Shown here one piece after another: positions 36,180-47,049 of a DNA stretch of 64,000 nt. The DNA comes from Diplosphaera chodatii (taxonomy: Eukaryota; Chlorophyta; Trebouxiophyceae; Prasiolales; Stichococcaceae), in the NCBI GenBank assembly GCA_032358165.1, contig JAALGY010000041.1:682001-746000 (forward strand), given 5' to 3'. Position numbers and translations under genes: made by a program. Each line of letters opens with the position of its first letter. Within the stretch, counting starts at the first letter, position 1. Below the pieces are notes generated by a model. That model searched no databases. It saw only the letters and a program-made list of their open reading frames with translations, and was not told where the DNA came from.

Positions 36180-36734
36180 TCAAAGTCCAGCGGCGCTTAG
36201 CTTGTCTTCCACCGTGGCCTCGGCCTCATCCTTTGCCTCCGACTGTGAAAGCTTGGCTGTCACCTTGTCACCCTCCACCGTGTTGTTGACCCAGATGTTG
36301 TACGTCAGCGCCGATGCAAACGACGTCCAGCCAATATACGGCAGCATGAGGTATGCGGCGGTGGGGTCCACCTTGTTGAACTCGACTGTTGTTGCTACCA
36401 GAACCCCCAGAAGCCCGACGATGTCAGCAAGCGCGAGTCCCGGATCCTTCTTCGAAAAGAACAGCGGTGTCCAGGCGAAGTTGAGCGCCAGCTGGATGCC
36501 ATACAGCACCAGTGGTACTGTCCCACCCCCACTCTTCCACACCAGCCACGACGCTGTCCCCATCATGGCATACAGGATGCTCCATGCCGGCGCAAACACC
36601 CAGTCTGGCGGTGTCCAGGACGGCTTCTTCAGACTCCGGTACCAGCTTTTGTCATGCCCTGCTGCGACGTTGATGCCATATGCAATACCGAGAGGAACAC
36701 CAATTGCCACGGCCACTGACAGCACGGCGCCCAT
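36180..36734 (-). CDS. TspO/MBR family translocator protein, single exon
   Basis: Five-helix membrane protein that binds tetrapyrroles and related ligands; plant and algal forms are linked to porphyrin scavenging and stress. The 184-residue frame starts MGAVLSVAVAIGVPLGIAYG. It carries the family motifs WYRSLKKPSWTPPDWVFAPA, WSILYAMMGTASWLVW, LNFAWTPLFF and the fifth-helix region GWTSFASALTYNIWVNN, then a charged C-terminal tail rich in Glu/Asp/Lys of about 30 residues. TGA at 36180-36182. No intron is present, unlike nearly all neighbours. An upstream ATG in the same frame lies in the divergent DRC7 leader and is less likely, because the family motif begins close to the chosen Met. It is head-to-head with DRC7, with 82 to 301 bp between starts depending on the DRC7 ATG. 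Confidence 0.93.
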   Translation of the reverse strand: MGAVLSVAVAIGVPLGIAYGINVAAGHDKSWYRSLKKPSWTPPDWVFAPAWSILYAMMGTASWLVWKSGGGTVPLVLYGIQLALNFAWTPLFFSKKDPGLALADIVGLLGVLVATTVEFNKVDPTAAYLMLPYIGWTSFASALTYNIWVNNTVEGDKVTAKLSQSEAKDEAEATVEDKLSAAGL

Positions 36735-36816
36735 CTGGGCAGGCTGAGGCGAATTACTGTGCTGCTGTGACCGTTTCGCCGGCTGAAGTGGCCGTGTACA
36801 CCGCAGAGTTTCTGTT

Positions 36817-39800
36817 ATGGAGCTGATTGTGAAGCTGGGGGTGGTTTCGTCAAGTTGGCAGTCCCGTTGCCGTGGAATCCAGCACCGTCTCCCTCTGCCG
36901 AGGACCTCGGGCCGAGGTGCAGCAGCGCGTGGGTGGAAATTGGGAGAGAAGAGAGTGGTTGAAAGAAGGCGACTGAGCCCAAGCATCGTTCTTGAAGGGA
37001 ATCGGGCCGCCGAGACACCGGCAGACCCAGCGACCATGATGCGGGAGGATGGGGCGGTTTCGGACCAGCCAAAAACACAGCCAGATGTCAGCATTGTCAA
37101 CATACAAGATGTGAACACATTCATAAATGCTAGTGCAATGGCGACAGCTTCACCAGATCAGGACATCGGCCGAAATTTGGCACCTGCAGCTGCGGCAGCA
37201 GCGCCAGCTACCCTGCATGCTGCAGACATGCTGATGATGGCCAAGGAGTTCATCTCGATTTTCAGGCAGCACCATCCAGATCGCAGGCCACCTGGCTTAT
37301 ACACCAACACCGATGGTGGGCAGCAGATGCTGCTCACACAGATGCTGCGCCCCACACAGGTAGTTAGCTCCAGTCAAGGTTGAGTTCCGATGACCAGAGA
37401 GCGTCGCCACTTGGCTGATACGCTCCAGCATGGATCAGATTATCCTCCCTCTCTGCAGGTCACCATAGCTGCGCTGTCAGATGCGGAGGCCTTTGCCATG
37501 TTTGTGAGTGCCTACATTGACTTCAAGCCACTCTTGCAGCCGTTTGTGATGCCAGACAGCGTGCAACATCCAGATCAGACGCTGCAGCTCCGGACAGGAC
37601 ATTCGCTAGACGTGGCACTGCTGCTGTGCTCGCTGCTGCTGGGGCAGGGGACGGATGCAGCAGTGGCCGTTGGGTATGCTCCACTGGAGATGTTGCAAAA
37701 TGTGCAACGTGGCCAGCAGTGCTCAGCATCGGCAGCTCTGCAGCGTTTGGAGATGCAGCGCATGGTTACAGTATTTTTGGAGTCCTGCGGTAGCCATGCA
37801 CCCGCAGGGTCAGCAGGCCGGCAGCACGCAGACACTGCACTGGAGGACCGGCCGTCCGCACAGAGGCCTGATGACCCTATGCAAATCTCCAGCATCCATG
37901 AGCCAGCGAGGGGAGCAACACGGACCACAATAGAGTTTGAGGATGCAGCTGAAGCCAGAGACGCTGCTGCATCAGCTGCGTCTGATGATGTTGAGGCAGG
38001 CCCCATGCCGGCACACACGGTGGCGGATGGCAGTGCGCAGCAGCCAGGCGATCATGTTGCTCCTGACTGCACACAATCCCATACCTCTGGAGTGGACCAA
38101 GTTAATGACGACAATAATCATGCGGCGTGTCCATATCGTTTGCATGCCTGGGTGTTGGTTGGCCGCAAGGTCAGCGGCTACTTCCTGGCAGACTATTATG
38201 CAGAGCTTAGCCGACCCAGTGATGCGATGTACACTGACTATCTGCAGCAGCTGCCATGCAGGTGTTCATCGACCCAGTGTGCGGCAGGAGTTGGCCTTCT
38301 GACAGCTGTCCCGTCCTGGGCATCGAATCATGCTTCAACACCAGCAATCACTGGGTGAACCTACAGCATCATTCGTGACTGCATGATGCAGGCCTCCTAT
38401 GCATGACCTCATGACTGTTTGCACAGCACACATGGCACCTTGACTGTGACCCAGCCGGGGACATCCTCCTGCAGATATGCATGGACCCAGCAATGGTGCA
38501 TCAGGACCACACTGCTGCGTCGCACACCTACAACCTCGACTTTGCAGACGCCACGCGGTGGCAGCCGCTGTACCCGTCGGCCAATGCCAAGCAGGTGTAA
38601 AACACGAGTCGAATGGCTGTGGTGCTCAGTCTGCTCAGTCATGAAGTGCCACTGTTGCTTGTCCAGCACACAATCTGCATGCACACTGTGCCCAGTTGCG
38701 TCAGCCAGACTTCAGCAACGTGCTCCTGACCTCATCACACCACTGCAGCCTCATGAGCATGAGGGGGCTCCGAATGCGGATGGTCGACCTGGGCTGCCGC
38801 ATGCCAGTCTGCGAGCGTCCAATGCATCCACGCTGCGGCCGAGCATGTTGAATAGGCCCCTGGTACGGCCAATGTTTGGCAGCTCCTGATGCCCTTGTTT
38901 AAGAGCCGGCAGCAGTCCGAGGGCCCTGCACATCAGCTCAAGATGCCGCTTCGGTGCAGGAGCAAACCCAAGCTGGTCTGCTGCCAGTGCAAACAACATT
39001 GGTCATGTTACAGTGCTGCATCGAGCAGGGCACTGGCGGCACGGCTACAGGGCGGCTGGCCACTGGGACACGGGTCTCCAGACTGGATCATGTCAGCGGT
39101 GCCCGGGGCAGCACTGACAGAGCAGCGTCTGGTGCGGGCGATAGCGCCGCGCCAGCTCCTGGCAGCAGGACCAGTCGTGTCAGCCACGGTGCGTGCGTGG
39201 GATCGTTCATGGACTTCTGCCGTGGCCATGAATTGGATGCTAGATCTAAGACCTGCATGAAACAGCGAGCTCATCCGATGTGCTGTGAGGCTAGGCTGCT
39301 GCAGACGCTGCAGCTCGAACAGCAGGTGCGAGCTGCCAACACACCGTCGTCTGCCATGTGCAGTGTCGGCAGGGTGGCGCATAACATCTGCCGCCGGAGA
39401 GTCGTCTGGCGATGCCGGCGGTGGAGATGCCACACACGGACAAAAGTCCGCGCGGCCGGTTGCTGAAGTGCGCACTCATTGTTGCAGCTTGCTGATGCTT
39501 CTTCTGCCAAATCGCCAGCTTGACCTCACCATCAGATGCCTGTTTGCAAACCCATCAGTGATAGATGCACATCGACTTGCTGCAAATGCTTTCACGCCTA
39601 GCTTCTGTTGCATGTCCAGGCGGCCAGAGCGGAGCAACTGCCATACCCGCCGCTGGTGTGGCGGCCGCCGCTCGTGGTTGACGAAAGCATGCAGGCGGCA
39701 TGCGCCACGAGGGCTCGGGACTACAGCGACTGCCAACACACACGCTTCTCCCCGTCATCGCAAGAGCGCCTGCACGAGGGCACCCTGGAGCGCCTTGACG

Positions 39801-40914
39801 TGCACGAGGTACCAGCCTGAAGGATAAGATGTGCATTCTGTTCGCATTGAACCTGATTACATCTCACGATGATGTAAATCGTACAGTCCCGTGCAGCCAC
39901 AAGGATGGTGGTGTGTGATGCTGCAGGACATCACTGCAGGAACTCTCGCTGGCGAGCACCAGGTGTATGACAGCTCAAGCCGGCCCGATGCGCTGACTGT
40001 GCGCAGCACCTTCGTGGCGTCTGGGGCGATGGTGCAGACCTTTGGCAGGGCACACGGCGGCCACCTCCTGCATGCCATTGTCTTGCCACTCCCTCGTGCG
40101 GTGGCAGCAGCACTGTTTGACATGCGATTCAGGTGACAGGTAGCATGACACCTGTTTCGGGGTGGTATGTTGGGGCGCCAGCATAACCTGAAGAAGTGTG
40201 CTTGTGACAAAATCATGGGGACGCAGGCAGCGCTCCAGAGTGGATGGTCTGGCTCGGCTGCTGCTGGTGCAGCCCTCGGAGCTGGTCATGACATTGGACT
40301 ACCTGGGTCTAACAGAGCGCCGCGTGCTCTTCGGCAGCAGGTGCCTGTTGCCGATCCACTGCTTGCTGCTTACACAGCATGTGTAGGAAACAGCAGCACT
40401 CTGATCGGGTTGAAAGAACCAACGATTGACTCAACCACCGCCAACACATGGTGCAGGAGCTGTACAGATGCTAGCAGCGGTGATGGCAGGAATGTCAAGC
40501 AGACAGTTACCGGCATTGAAGAGGCATATGCAGGAACAGAGTGTCAAGACCGCCAACTCATGCGAGTGGTGTACAGCCAGCTGGACGAGAATGTGACGAC
40601 CATCGAACACCACTGGCGGCAGCCAGGCAGCATCATCCCACAGCTGAATGTATATGAGCACAACAGCGAGTTGAGGCGCACTACAAGACAGGGTGGTGCA
40701 GCATTGACGTCGGCTATGGCAGCACAGGTTGTACGGGCAAAGGCCGCAGCGCAGCAGGTGGGTTCAACATGCAACTGGATAATAGCACGGTGGTATCAAA
40801 CGCACCAGTGTACCCTCGTTCGCCACTCACAGAGCTACGGTCGTGCAGGCAGTGCAGGACGTACTGCAGGAAGCCGCAGACCTGCTGCAGGTGCACTTCA
40901 GCATCCCTGGGTAG
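36817..40914 (+). CDS. Dynein regulatory complex subunit 7 (DRC7/CCDC135, FAP50)
   Basis: Axonemal nexin-dynein regulatory complex subunit of motile cilia. The 36817 frame contains in-frame Mets at 36817 and 37036; the second (ACCATGATG) has the better start context. Recognisable blocks: ADMLMMAKEFISIFRQHHPD with LLTQMLRPTQ (about 37205-37361); YIDFKPLLQPFVMPDSVQ and GHSLDVALLLCSLLLGQGTD (about 37512-37650), the transglutaminase-like region; a long disordered insertion (37780-38120); HAWVLVGRK, then a splice to VFIDPVCGRSWPSDSCPVLG with IESCFNTSNHWVNLQ (about 38262-38368); YNLDFADATRWQPLYPSANA (about 38530-38595). Downstream exons are degenerate to the eye but include SRPDALTVRSTFVASG (about 39975) and a C-terminal helix VVQAVQDVLQEAADLLQVHF ending at TAG 40912-40914. 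The HAWVLV/FIDP/LGIES run is specific to DRC7. Exons between 38600 and 40200 are not resolved. Confidence 0.8.
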
Positions 40915-41227
40915 TGTGACACATACCGTAGCTAGCGCAGCGCAGGCAGCCTGCCTTGCAGGCTTCACGCCACGGCAACCTAACGGAGGCACAAACCTAC
41001 AGGAGCTGCGTACCCGGTCTTGTGCAAATTACAGCTGCTGAGAACTTTCAAACGGTTGTTGACAGTTCATCAGGACGTCCATTGCCTACTGTGTTGCATC
41101 AGCTGGTTAATGTACGCTGTTGCATCAGTGTTGCTGCACTTCTGCCATGAGCATGACAGTGCAACATTGTGCAGAACGCAACTTTCAGACACCTCCTGTC
41201 CTTGTAAAACACAAGCTCCTGTGAATG
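40915..41227. other. Short convergent intergenic region
   Basis: 313 bp between the stops of DRC7 (+) and RRB1 (-). Presumed to hold two 3'UTRs; nothing else was seen. Confidence 0.45.
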
Positions 41228-44200
41228 CTAGCCCTCCAGAATGTTGTAGGGTTTGAAAATGTGCAGCCCGTCTGCGGCGGTGCTGGCCAGCATGCCGGGG
41301 ATTTGCGCATGCCAGTGCGCCTCCTTGACGTCCGTCTGCCCAGCATGGATGAAAAGGAGCTGCGCGGGAAGGTCTGCCGGCGCCATCGCATTGTCGCTGG
41401 AGCCGAGAGCCACTTCCTCCTGCGTCACAGCAAGTCCATGTCATGGCTTCGAAATCTCAGCAAGCAGCGCATCACATCGACACCCCGTGTTGCAATAGAG
41501 AGTGTGCGTCGCCCTCACTCAAAATATGAAGTCACATGATCTGATAGCAGATGAGATTGTTAAGGTCCCACCTCAGGGTCGCGCTCCAGGGCAAGGTCCC
41601 AGATGCCCAGCGAGTTGTCTGCTGAGGTGGTCGCCAGCATGGCTGCCTCGTGCGGGCTCCACTCCACCGATGTGACTGGACCTCTGCAGAACACAGGTGA
41701 CACGTCGACCTCGTGATCAGGAGCAGCACTGAAACCCCTCAGTCAGCTTGCGACATGCGGAGCGCAAGCACACCGCACATCAGGGAACCACATGCAGGAG
41801 CATGCGAGCAGGGGAGGTTGCACACCTGTGGTGCTTGAAGTCTGCCACCGGCTGCACAAAGGCGCGCAGGTCCCAGACCCGCAGCCGCCCCTCGTCTCCG
41901 CCGCTCGCCAGCGTGTGCGGCGTCAGCACATTCCAGGCGATGACATTGACGTCCGCCTGCTCAGTTCGTGTGTCGAAATATGACAGTTCCCTCGAGCAGC
42001 GTTCCTTTGCACCACGTGCAAATGCACGATCCAGGCGATGTACCGGGTCTTCCGGATGCAGCGCCGCAACGCACATGAGCGCACGAGTGGACTGGAATGC
42101 AGGATTCCTTGCAGAATACACCCGAGGACATGCTTGGTAGCTCGACCTCATGGCAGTGCGATCAGGTGCATGCGTGGCACATGCCTGGTGTGCTGCGACT
42201 GTGATCTGGGACTTGCTGCTGTCCCGCGTGTCCCAGATGCGGATGGTGCGGTCCACAGAGGCGGAGGCAAACACCTGCAGGCAGTCCATCATTGTTGGTT
42301 TCCATTAACCGGTCTATACAACCATTCCACTGTTTCATCAGAGAGCTAACATCCACAGTATGTAGGCTGACAGCAGATGCTGCTGTGGAACACGCATGTA
42401 TCCAAATGCGATGGAGACTCGGGAGGGCGCTGGTCATGTCAGTGTAACTATGACTATAGTCGGGTCATCCGCCGCTGCCGCCAGGAACTGGCAGCTGTGC
42501 AGCTCTTTGACAAATTCGGATCATCATCCATGACTGACACCCCTTGATCATGCAGTCCTGCTGTGACGGCTGAAGCATGACGACTACCACTGCCAGTGTA
42601 CATCATAGTATGCAGAGCCTGACGGCAAGCAGACACACATGCTGCGCACCGTTGCCTCTGTGGGGCTCCACTGGATGTCCTCCACGCTGGCTGTATGCTC
42701 CCTGCAGTTGTCGACATGCTACGTTTATGATCTCATGTCTGTTGACACGAGCTCAGCACGGTACGCAGCCAAGCGTCATGCACCGCTGCGCACTGCGTGT
42801 GACCAACCTGTAGGGCGCCGACACAGCGAAACCAGCGTCGCGGGGCTCCCACACATGTATAGCCTTTGCACAATCCCCGCTGGCCAGCCGACCCGGCGCG
42901 ACCCGCGACCAGTCGAGCGCATAGCCCTCGTCCTTGTGCTGGTGGCTGCAGCAGTCAACATAGCAGTTGCCGATACCATGTGCTGCCGGGGTGACCCATA
43001 GCAAACCTGTCCCACCCGCGGGGCTCTGCCATGCGCACGCGATTGAACTAGCAAAACAAGCGGAAGCAAGCGGCAGTGCATCATGTGCAGCAGCTGTAGA
43101 TATGGCACATGCAAGGCGCTCCAACTTGAAACGACACAATTTCAGCATGCACTGTGTACAACTTTTTGCGACTGCTTACGTGCAGCCTGCAGCAGTGCAC
43201 TAGGCAGACACCTGCAGCCTGACCTGTGTGCTGCCTTCACGTGCACGCGCGTCTGGTTGTCTGCACTGTCCTCCGGGATGCCTGCCAGCTGCTGCAGCTG
43301 CTGCACCAGGTCCCAAACCTGCACCCAGCCGCAGCCTCATTCACCGGCACATCGATGGCAGCCGCTTAACGTTTGCGTGCTCGGACCACTGCACCTCTGT
43401 GCACACAACAGGAGCTGTGCAGCACCGGCGCGGTGCAATGCGGAGTTGCAAGCTCGACATGCGACCCGAGGGTATGAGGCTTACATATGATTGAATCTGC
43501 GCTTGCAACTCTACTATTTGAAAATATTCCCACAAAAGCAATTGGATTATATATACTATAGAGATAGTATATATATGATATAATCTCACAATAATTTGAA
43601 GGCTGCCCACCTGCACGCGGCCGTCCTCGCCCCAGGCGGCCACCATGCCCGGCCGCTGCGGCATCGCCCGCACCCGGTTCAGCCCGCACACGGTGGGCAC
43701 CTGCCGGACCACAGATGCATGAAACCAGTGTCACAAACGGTGTGGTGTCTCTCTGCTGCAGATACTTACAAGCTGGACACCTGGTGCGGGTGTGCTTACC
43801 CCACGCCCTCAACACATGACAAACTTGACAGCCTCTTGGGCAGTGCAACCCATTGTCAGCCAGGCCCCGCACCCACGGGTCTGAGACCCTAGACCCCGTC
43901 CCGCACCTTGACGGTGTGCAGGCGCGCCTTCTCCTCTTCGTCCTCTGACTCGCTGTCGTCGTCGTCCATGTCTGAGTCGCTGTCCTCTGCCTTCTTCGCA
44001 TGCTCACCCTGCAGCACAGACACAAGAGCTGATATGGCAGGCGCCAAGTTGTAACGACCACATCTCCGGCTGGCTGACATCAATCGCAGAGTGGTGTCTG
44101 TTTGAGATGTAGTGCCTGAGCAATATGTCGATGGGAACAAGTACGCAGGTCATATGCTGCCGGGTGACTATGGAACCTGGGCGTCATCCGGAGTGGGAGA

Positions 44201-45078
44201 ATGTGACAGGGCATCATTGAGGTATCTGTGTCTGAGATCTTGGCAGACGATCGCGAACTGCACCATGATGGCTGTGGAGTGCCTGGCTTCGACAGTGTGA
44301 GTGCAATGTTCAGGTACCTAAAGACGGAATATACAGGTGCAATATTCAGGTACCTGGCCGAGGTTGCTGAGGCGCATCAGCGCAAGGTAGTTGGCGCGCG
44401 AAGTCGCTGCCTGCGTGCCTGCCACCAGCACCATGCTGTGCGGAAAGGCGCGGCGGGGACCGCCCAGCTGATCTTTCACGATGTCGAAGCTGCATGGCGG
44501 CGCACGTCAGAAATGAGGCTGAAGCGGCTTGGGTGTTACTGGCCACGTCCAGGTGCTCGCTTCCCTTCTGGCTGTGCCGGTTGTGAAAGGATGAGATGGT
44601 GCCATGCACCGCAGGTGGTTGCATGTGCCACAGGAGAAAAGCAGCACGATGGAACACCTGAGGCTGGGCCATTCGAAGGTCAGCTGGTGCAGGCAGTCGT
44701 AGGCAGTGGGATCGTACTGCAGCGTCTCCCCTTCATTGACAGCGTCCGCTCCGGGCTGCCAGACCTGCTTGCGAGGCAAGGTGACGATGACGCCTCATCA
44801 CCATCGGCAGAGTGTGCGATCATTATAGGGCGGCACTGCTAGCCGTCAGCAGGCACGTGCAGCCCACAGCTCTCACCGATGGCGCTGCGGGCTGCTCCGG
44901 TTGATCCGCATCCATGACATCTTCTGCCTGCATTGACGCCAGCTGAGGTCCGTCAGCACTGCATTGATGTTGTGCGTGTCATGCAGCCACCGCCACTCGC
45001 CACCATAGTTCTTGCCCGAACCTGTTCAGCTGCCGCCTTGCCCTTCTTTTTGGACTTCTTCTTGCCTGGCGTCCTCAT
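41228..45078 (-). CDS. RRB1/GRWD1-like WD40 ribosome-biogenesis protein
   Basis: Nuclear and nucleolar WD40 chaperone for ribosomal protein L3 and 60S assembly. Start at 45076-45078: MRTPGKKKSKKKGKAAAEQ (basic nuclear signal), then AEDVMDADQPEQPAAPS. Next LPRKQVWQPGADAVNEGETL with YDPTAYDCLHQLTFEWP (about 44680-44780) and SCLSFDIVKDQLGGPRRAFP (about 44440-44500), typical of the family. An acidic run DSDSDMDDDDSESEDEEE (about 43920-43990) is the Glu-rich segment. WD blocks: MVAAWGEDGRVQV, HKDEGYALDWSRVAPGRLAS, VFASASVDRTIRIWDTRDSS, HTLASGGDEGRLRVWDLRAF, VTSVEWSPHEAAMLATTSAD and a last exon ending VKEAHWHAQIPGMLAST and IFKPYNILEG, stop TAG at 41228-41230. The PxQLLFIHxG...KExHWHxQIPG end is diagnostic. 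One intron carries an AT-rich hairpin island; another has a duplicated donor. Confidence 0.88.
43495..43605. repeat. AT-rich hairpin island in RRB1 intron
   Basis: About 100 bp, A+T-rich, just downstream of the donor that follows GEDGRVQ. It contains TATATATACTAT, AGAG, ATAGTATATATA: a perfect 12-bp stem with a four-base loop. The flanking GATTATA and TATAATC can extend the stem with a bulge. Confidence 0.7.
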
Positions 45079-45716
45079 GTTCGCTGTGGCCGCAGAGAAA
45101 TCAGGTAGGCTATCAGCGAACTTGTGTCCAGGGTCGGTTCCAATCCCAAGCACCTAATGCAGCTTCTTCGCGTCTTGAAGACAGTCACACTGGCGGCAAA
45201 TGGATGCACGCTCCAAGCATGTCTGCAGGCTGCAATTGTGGAAACGAGCAATGTTCTGCCGGCGCTGCATGTCGGCGTTCTTGTGGGCACCCTGTAGCCC
45301 GTACTGTGCAGCAGCCACTGGCACTGTGGGTGCACTGTTGGTAAAGCTGAGCGAGCGGTGGTGCTACGGCAATTCTGTCAGCCGCACGCTTGCAATTGGG
45401 CTGCGAAAGGGACACGGAGCATAGCAACTTGGGCCCCTGCGCATCTGTGTTGAAACATGCTCATGCTATGCATGACGGATATTGCAAACGCAGCAGCTGG
45501 TGTGCAGCACTGGTGCATGCTTGCAACGCATGTCGTCGTTGCAAGGAAGCCATTACGACATCGTCATCAAATGTAGTCGAGGCCAGCGCTGCCGTCCTGA
45601 TTGCTGAAGCCCTGACCCATAGCTCTACCCCACGGCAAAGCCAGCCGCCGGTTGCAACTAAATCACCAAAACTGTGTTGGCCTCTGCATCTGCCGTGCGA
45701 TCGTGTCTGTCACAGC
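45079..45716. other. Intergenic between RRB1 start and MPH2-like stop
   Basis: About 640 bp; should contain the RRB1 promoter and the 3'UTR of the lumen-protein gene. Frames present are Cys/Arg/His-rich chance frames. No RNA gene was recognised. Confidence 0.4.
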
Positions 45717-46633
45717 TCACAGCCCGCGCAGCTGGCCGCCCACACCAGCCGCCTCCGTCCACGACTTCAGGGCGGAGGTGACGCTGACAAATTTGCCCTT
45801 CGCGCCGCCCAGGTCACCCTTGGCTGCAGCAGCCTTCAGGTCTGAGAGCGCGCCGCTGACGCTGCTGAAATCTGACACTGAGCCGGCTGTGCTCGCGACG
45901 TCGTCCACCCAGGAGCCGCTGCAGATCGCATGCACTCGCTGAGGAAGGTGAGCTACGTTGGTGGCGTGTCATTGTGGCTATGGATACTCGATATCATGTG
46001 TGCATCTCTTCGAGGCCACACCTGAGGGTGCCGCTGGCCGCCGACACGTCGCCGGTAGACAGCTGCGAGCCAACGCGTGCGAGCTGCGTGACAGCCTTCT
46101 GCAGCGGCGCGAGCGAGGTGTCTTTGAAGCCCTCCGTCCGTGCAAACTGCTTCTGCGTCGTGATCTCGGATTTGAGCCGGCTCTTGCGGTTCTCCTTGGC
46201 CTTGGTGACCAGGTCCTCATCGTCGTCGTCCGGCAGGAGGGCCAGGGCTGCAGTGCGCAGGCATAACAATATCAGGCGGTGCAACAATGTGGCCGCGGCA
46301 CGGATGATCTGATTGTACAGTCTACTACACTTTACCAAGTGAGTGTGGGGTCTCATAATGTCTTTATGCACTACCCAACAATATGTATGACAACTCTGTG
46401 CCGCGGTCTGTTGAGCAATGCAGCTGGGCACCTTGTGAGGCCACTAGCGCTGCTGGTGCACAGCTGAGGGCTGCCAGCAGAGCGCGTCGGGATGCGGCTC
46501 TGCCGTCAGCAACTGTCTGCTGCGCCATGCAAGTGACGGCTGTCCGGCAGCTGGGGCGAGCTGGCCGGAAGGGCCTTGACTGCAGACCACAAGTGTGCAG
46601 GCGGGTCTCTGCTGTTGCCGCGGCCATGCTCAT
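45717..46633 (-). CDS. Thylakoid lumen protein, MPH2/TLP16.5-like
   Basis: MPH2 (thylakoid lumenal 16.5-kDa protein) supports photosystem II repair under high light in Arabidopsis. The start at 46631-46633 gives a bipartite transit peptide: MSMAAATAETRLHTCGLQSR (stromal part), then ASRRALLAALSCAPAALVAS, a twin-arginine thylakoid signal. The mature part begins LLPDDDDEDLVTKAKENRKS and continues RLKSEITTQKQFARTEGFKD, LQKAVTQLARVGSQLSTGDV (about 46030-46240). After one or more introns the last exon (about 45717-45920) has GSWVDDVASTAGSVSDFSSV, AAAAKGDLGGAKGKFVSVTS, ALKSWTEAAGVGGQLRGL and stop at 45717-45719. The layout (acidic start, DxDWV block, SKxxFVSxxxAxxxW, GLxxQLxGL end) follows the plant protein closely. 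An alternative start is Met at 46627. Confidence 0.83.
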
Positions 46634-47049
46634 GATCGCGCTTTCGCTTGTCTGTTATGTTTAAAGGAGCAGGTGAGTTACCAGTGAAGGGGCTAACGGG
46701 TCCGTCTGTCCTCCTGAAGCGGCATTGGCAGCACTCTGGCACAGCCTCCAGGCTGTAAATGCACCACGTCACGTGCAGACTGATCGTGTAATCCTACATC
46801 ACTGCCTCCAAATTTCAAGTGAGCCAGTTGCAAGCTTGCAAGCTTGCACCCCAGGAGTCGCATCTGTTCTGCAGATCGACGTCCGGCTGGTGATGTATGT
46901 CTGTCAGAAGTCTCGACAGCAATCTTTATGCGAATGAGGTTGTTGTGAGCCTGGTCAGCAATGGTAGCACAGGCTGGTGGTGCAACAATGCAAATCACAG
47001 CAGATAGTCCCCTGTGTGCTCTTGACAGTCCGCACACGAACAAGATTTG
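46634..47049. promoter_or_regulatory. Divergent upstream region, MPH2-like and coiled-coil genes
   Basis: 416 bp between the MPH2-like start and the first ATG considered for the coiled-coil gene. Nothing recognisable; it should contain both promoters unless the coiled-coil gene starts further right. Confidence 0.3.

Noticed and set aside
36031..36747. Plus-strand open frame of 238 codons
   Set aside because: Antisense of TspO; the Ser/Ala-rich composition is the complement of the helix codons.
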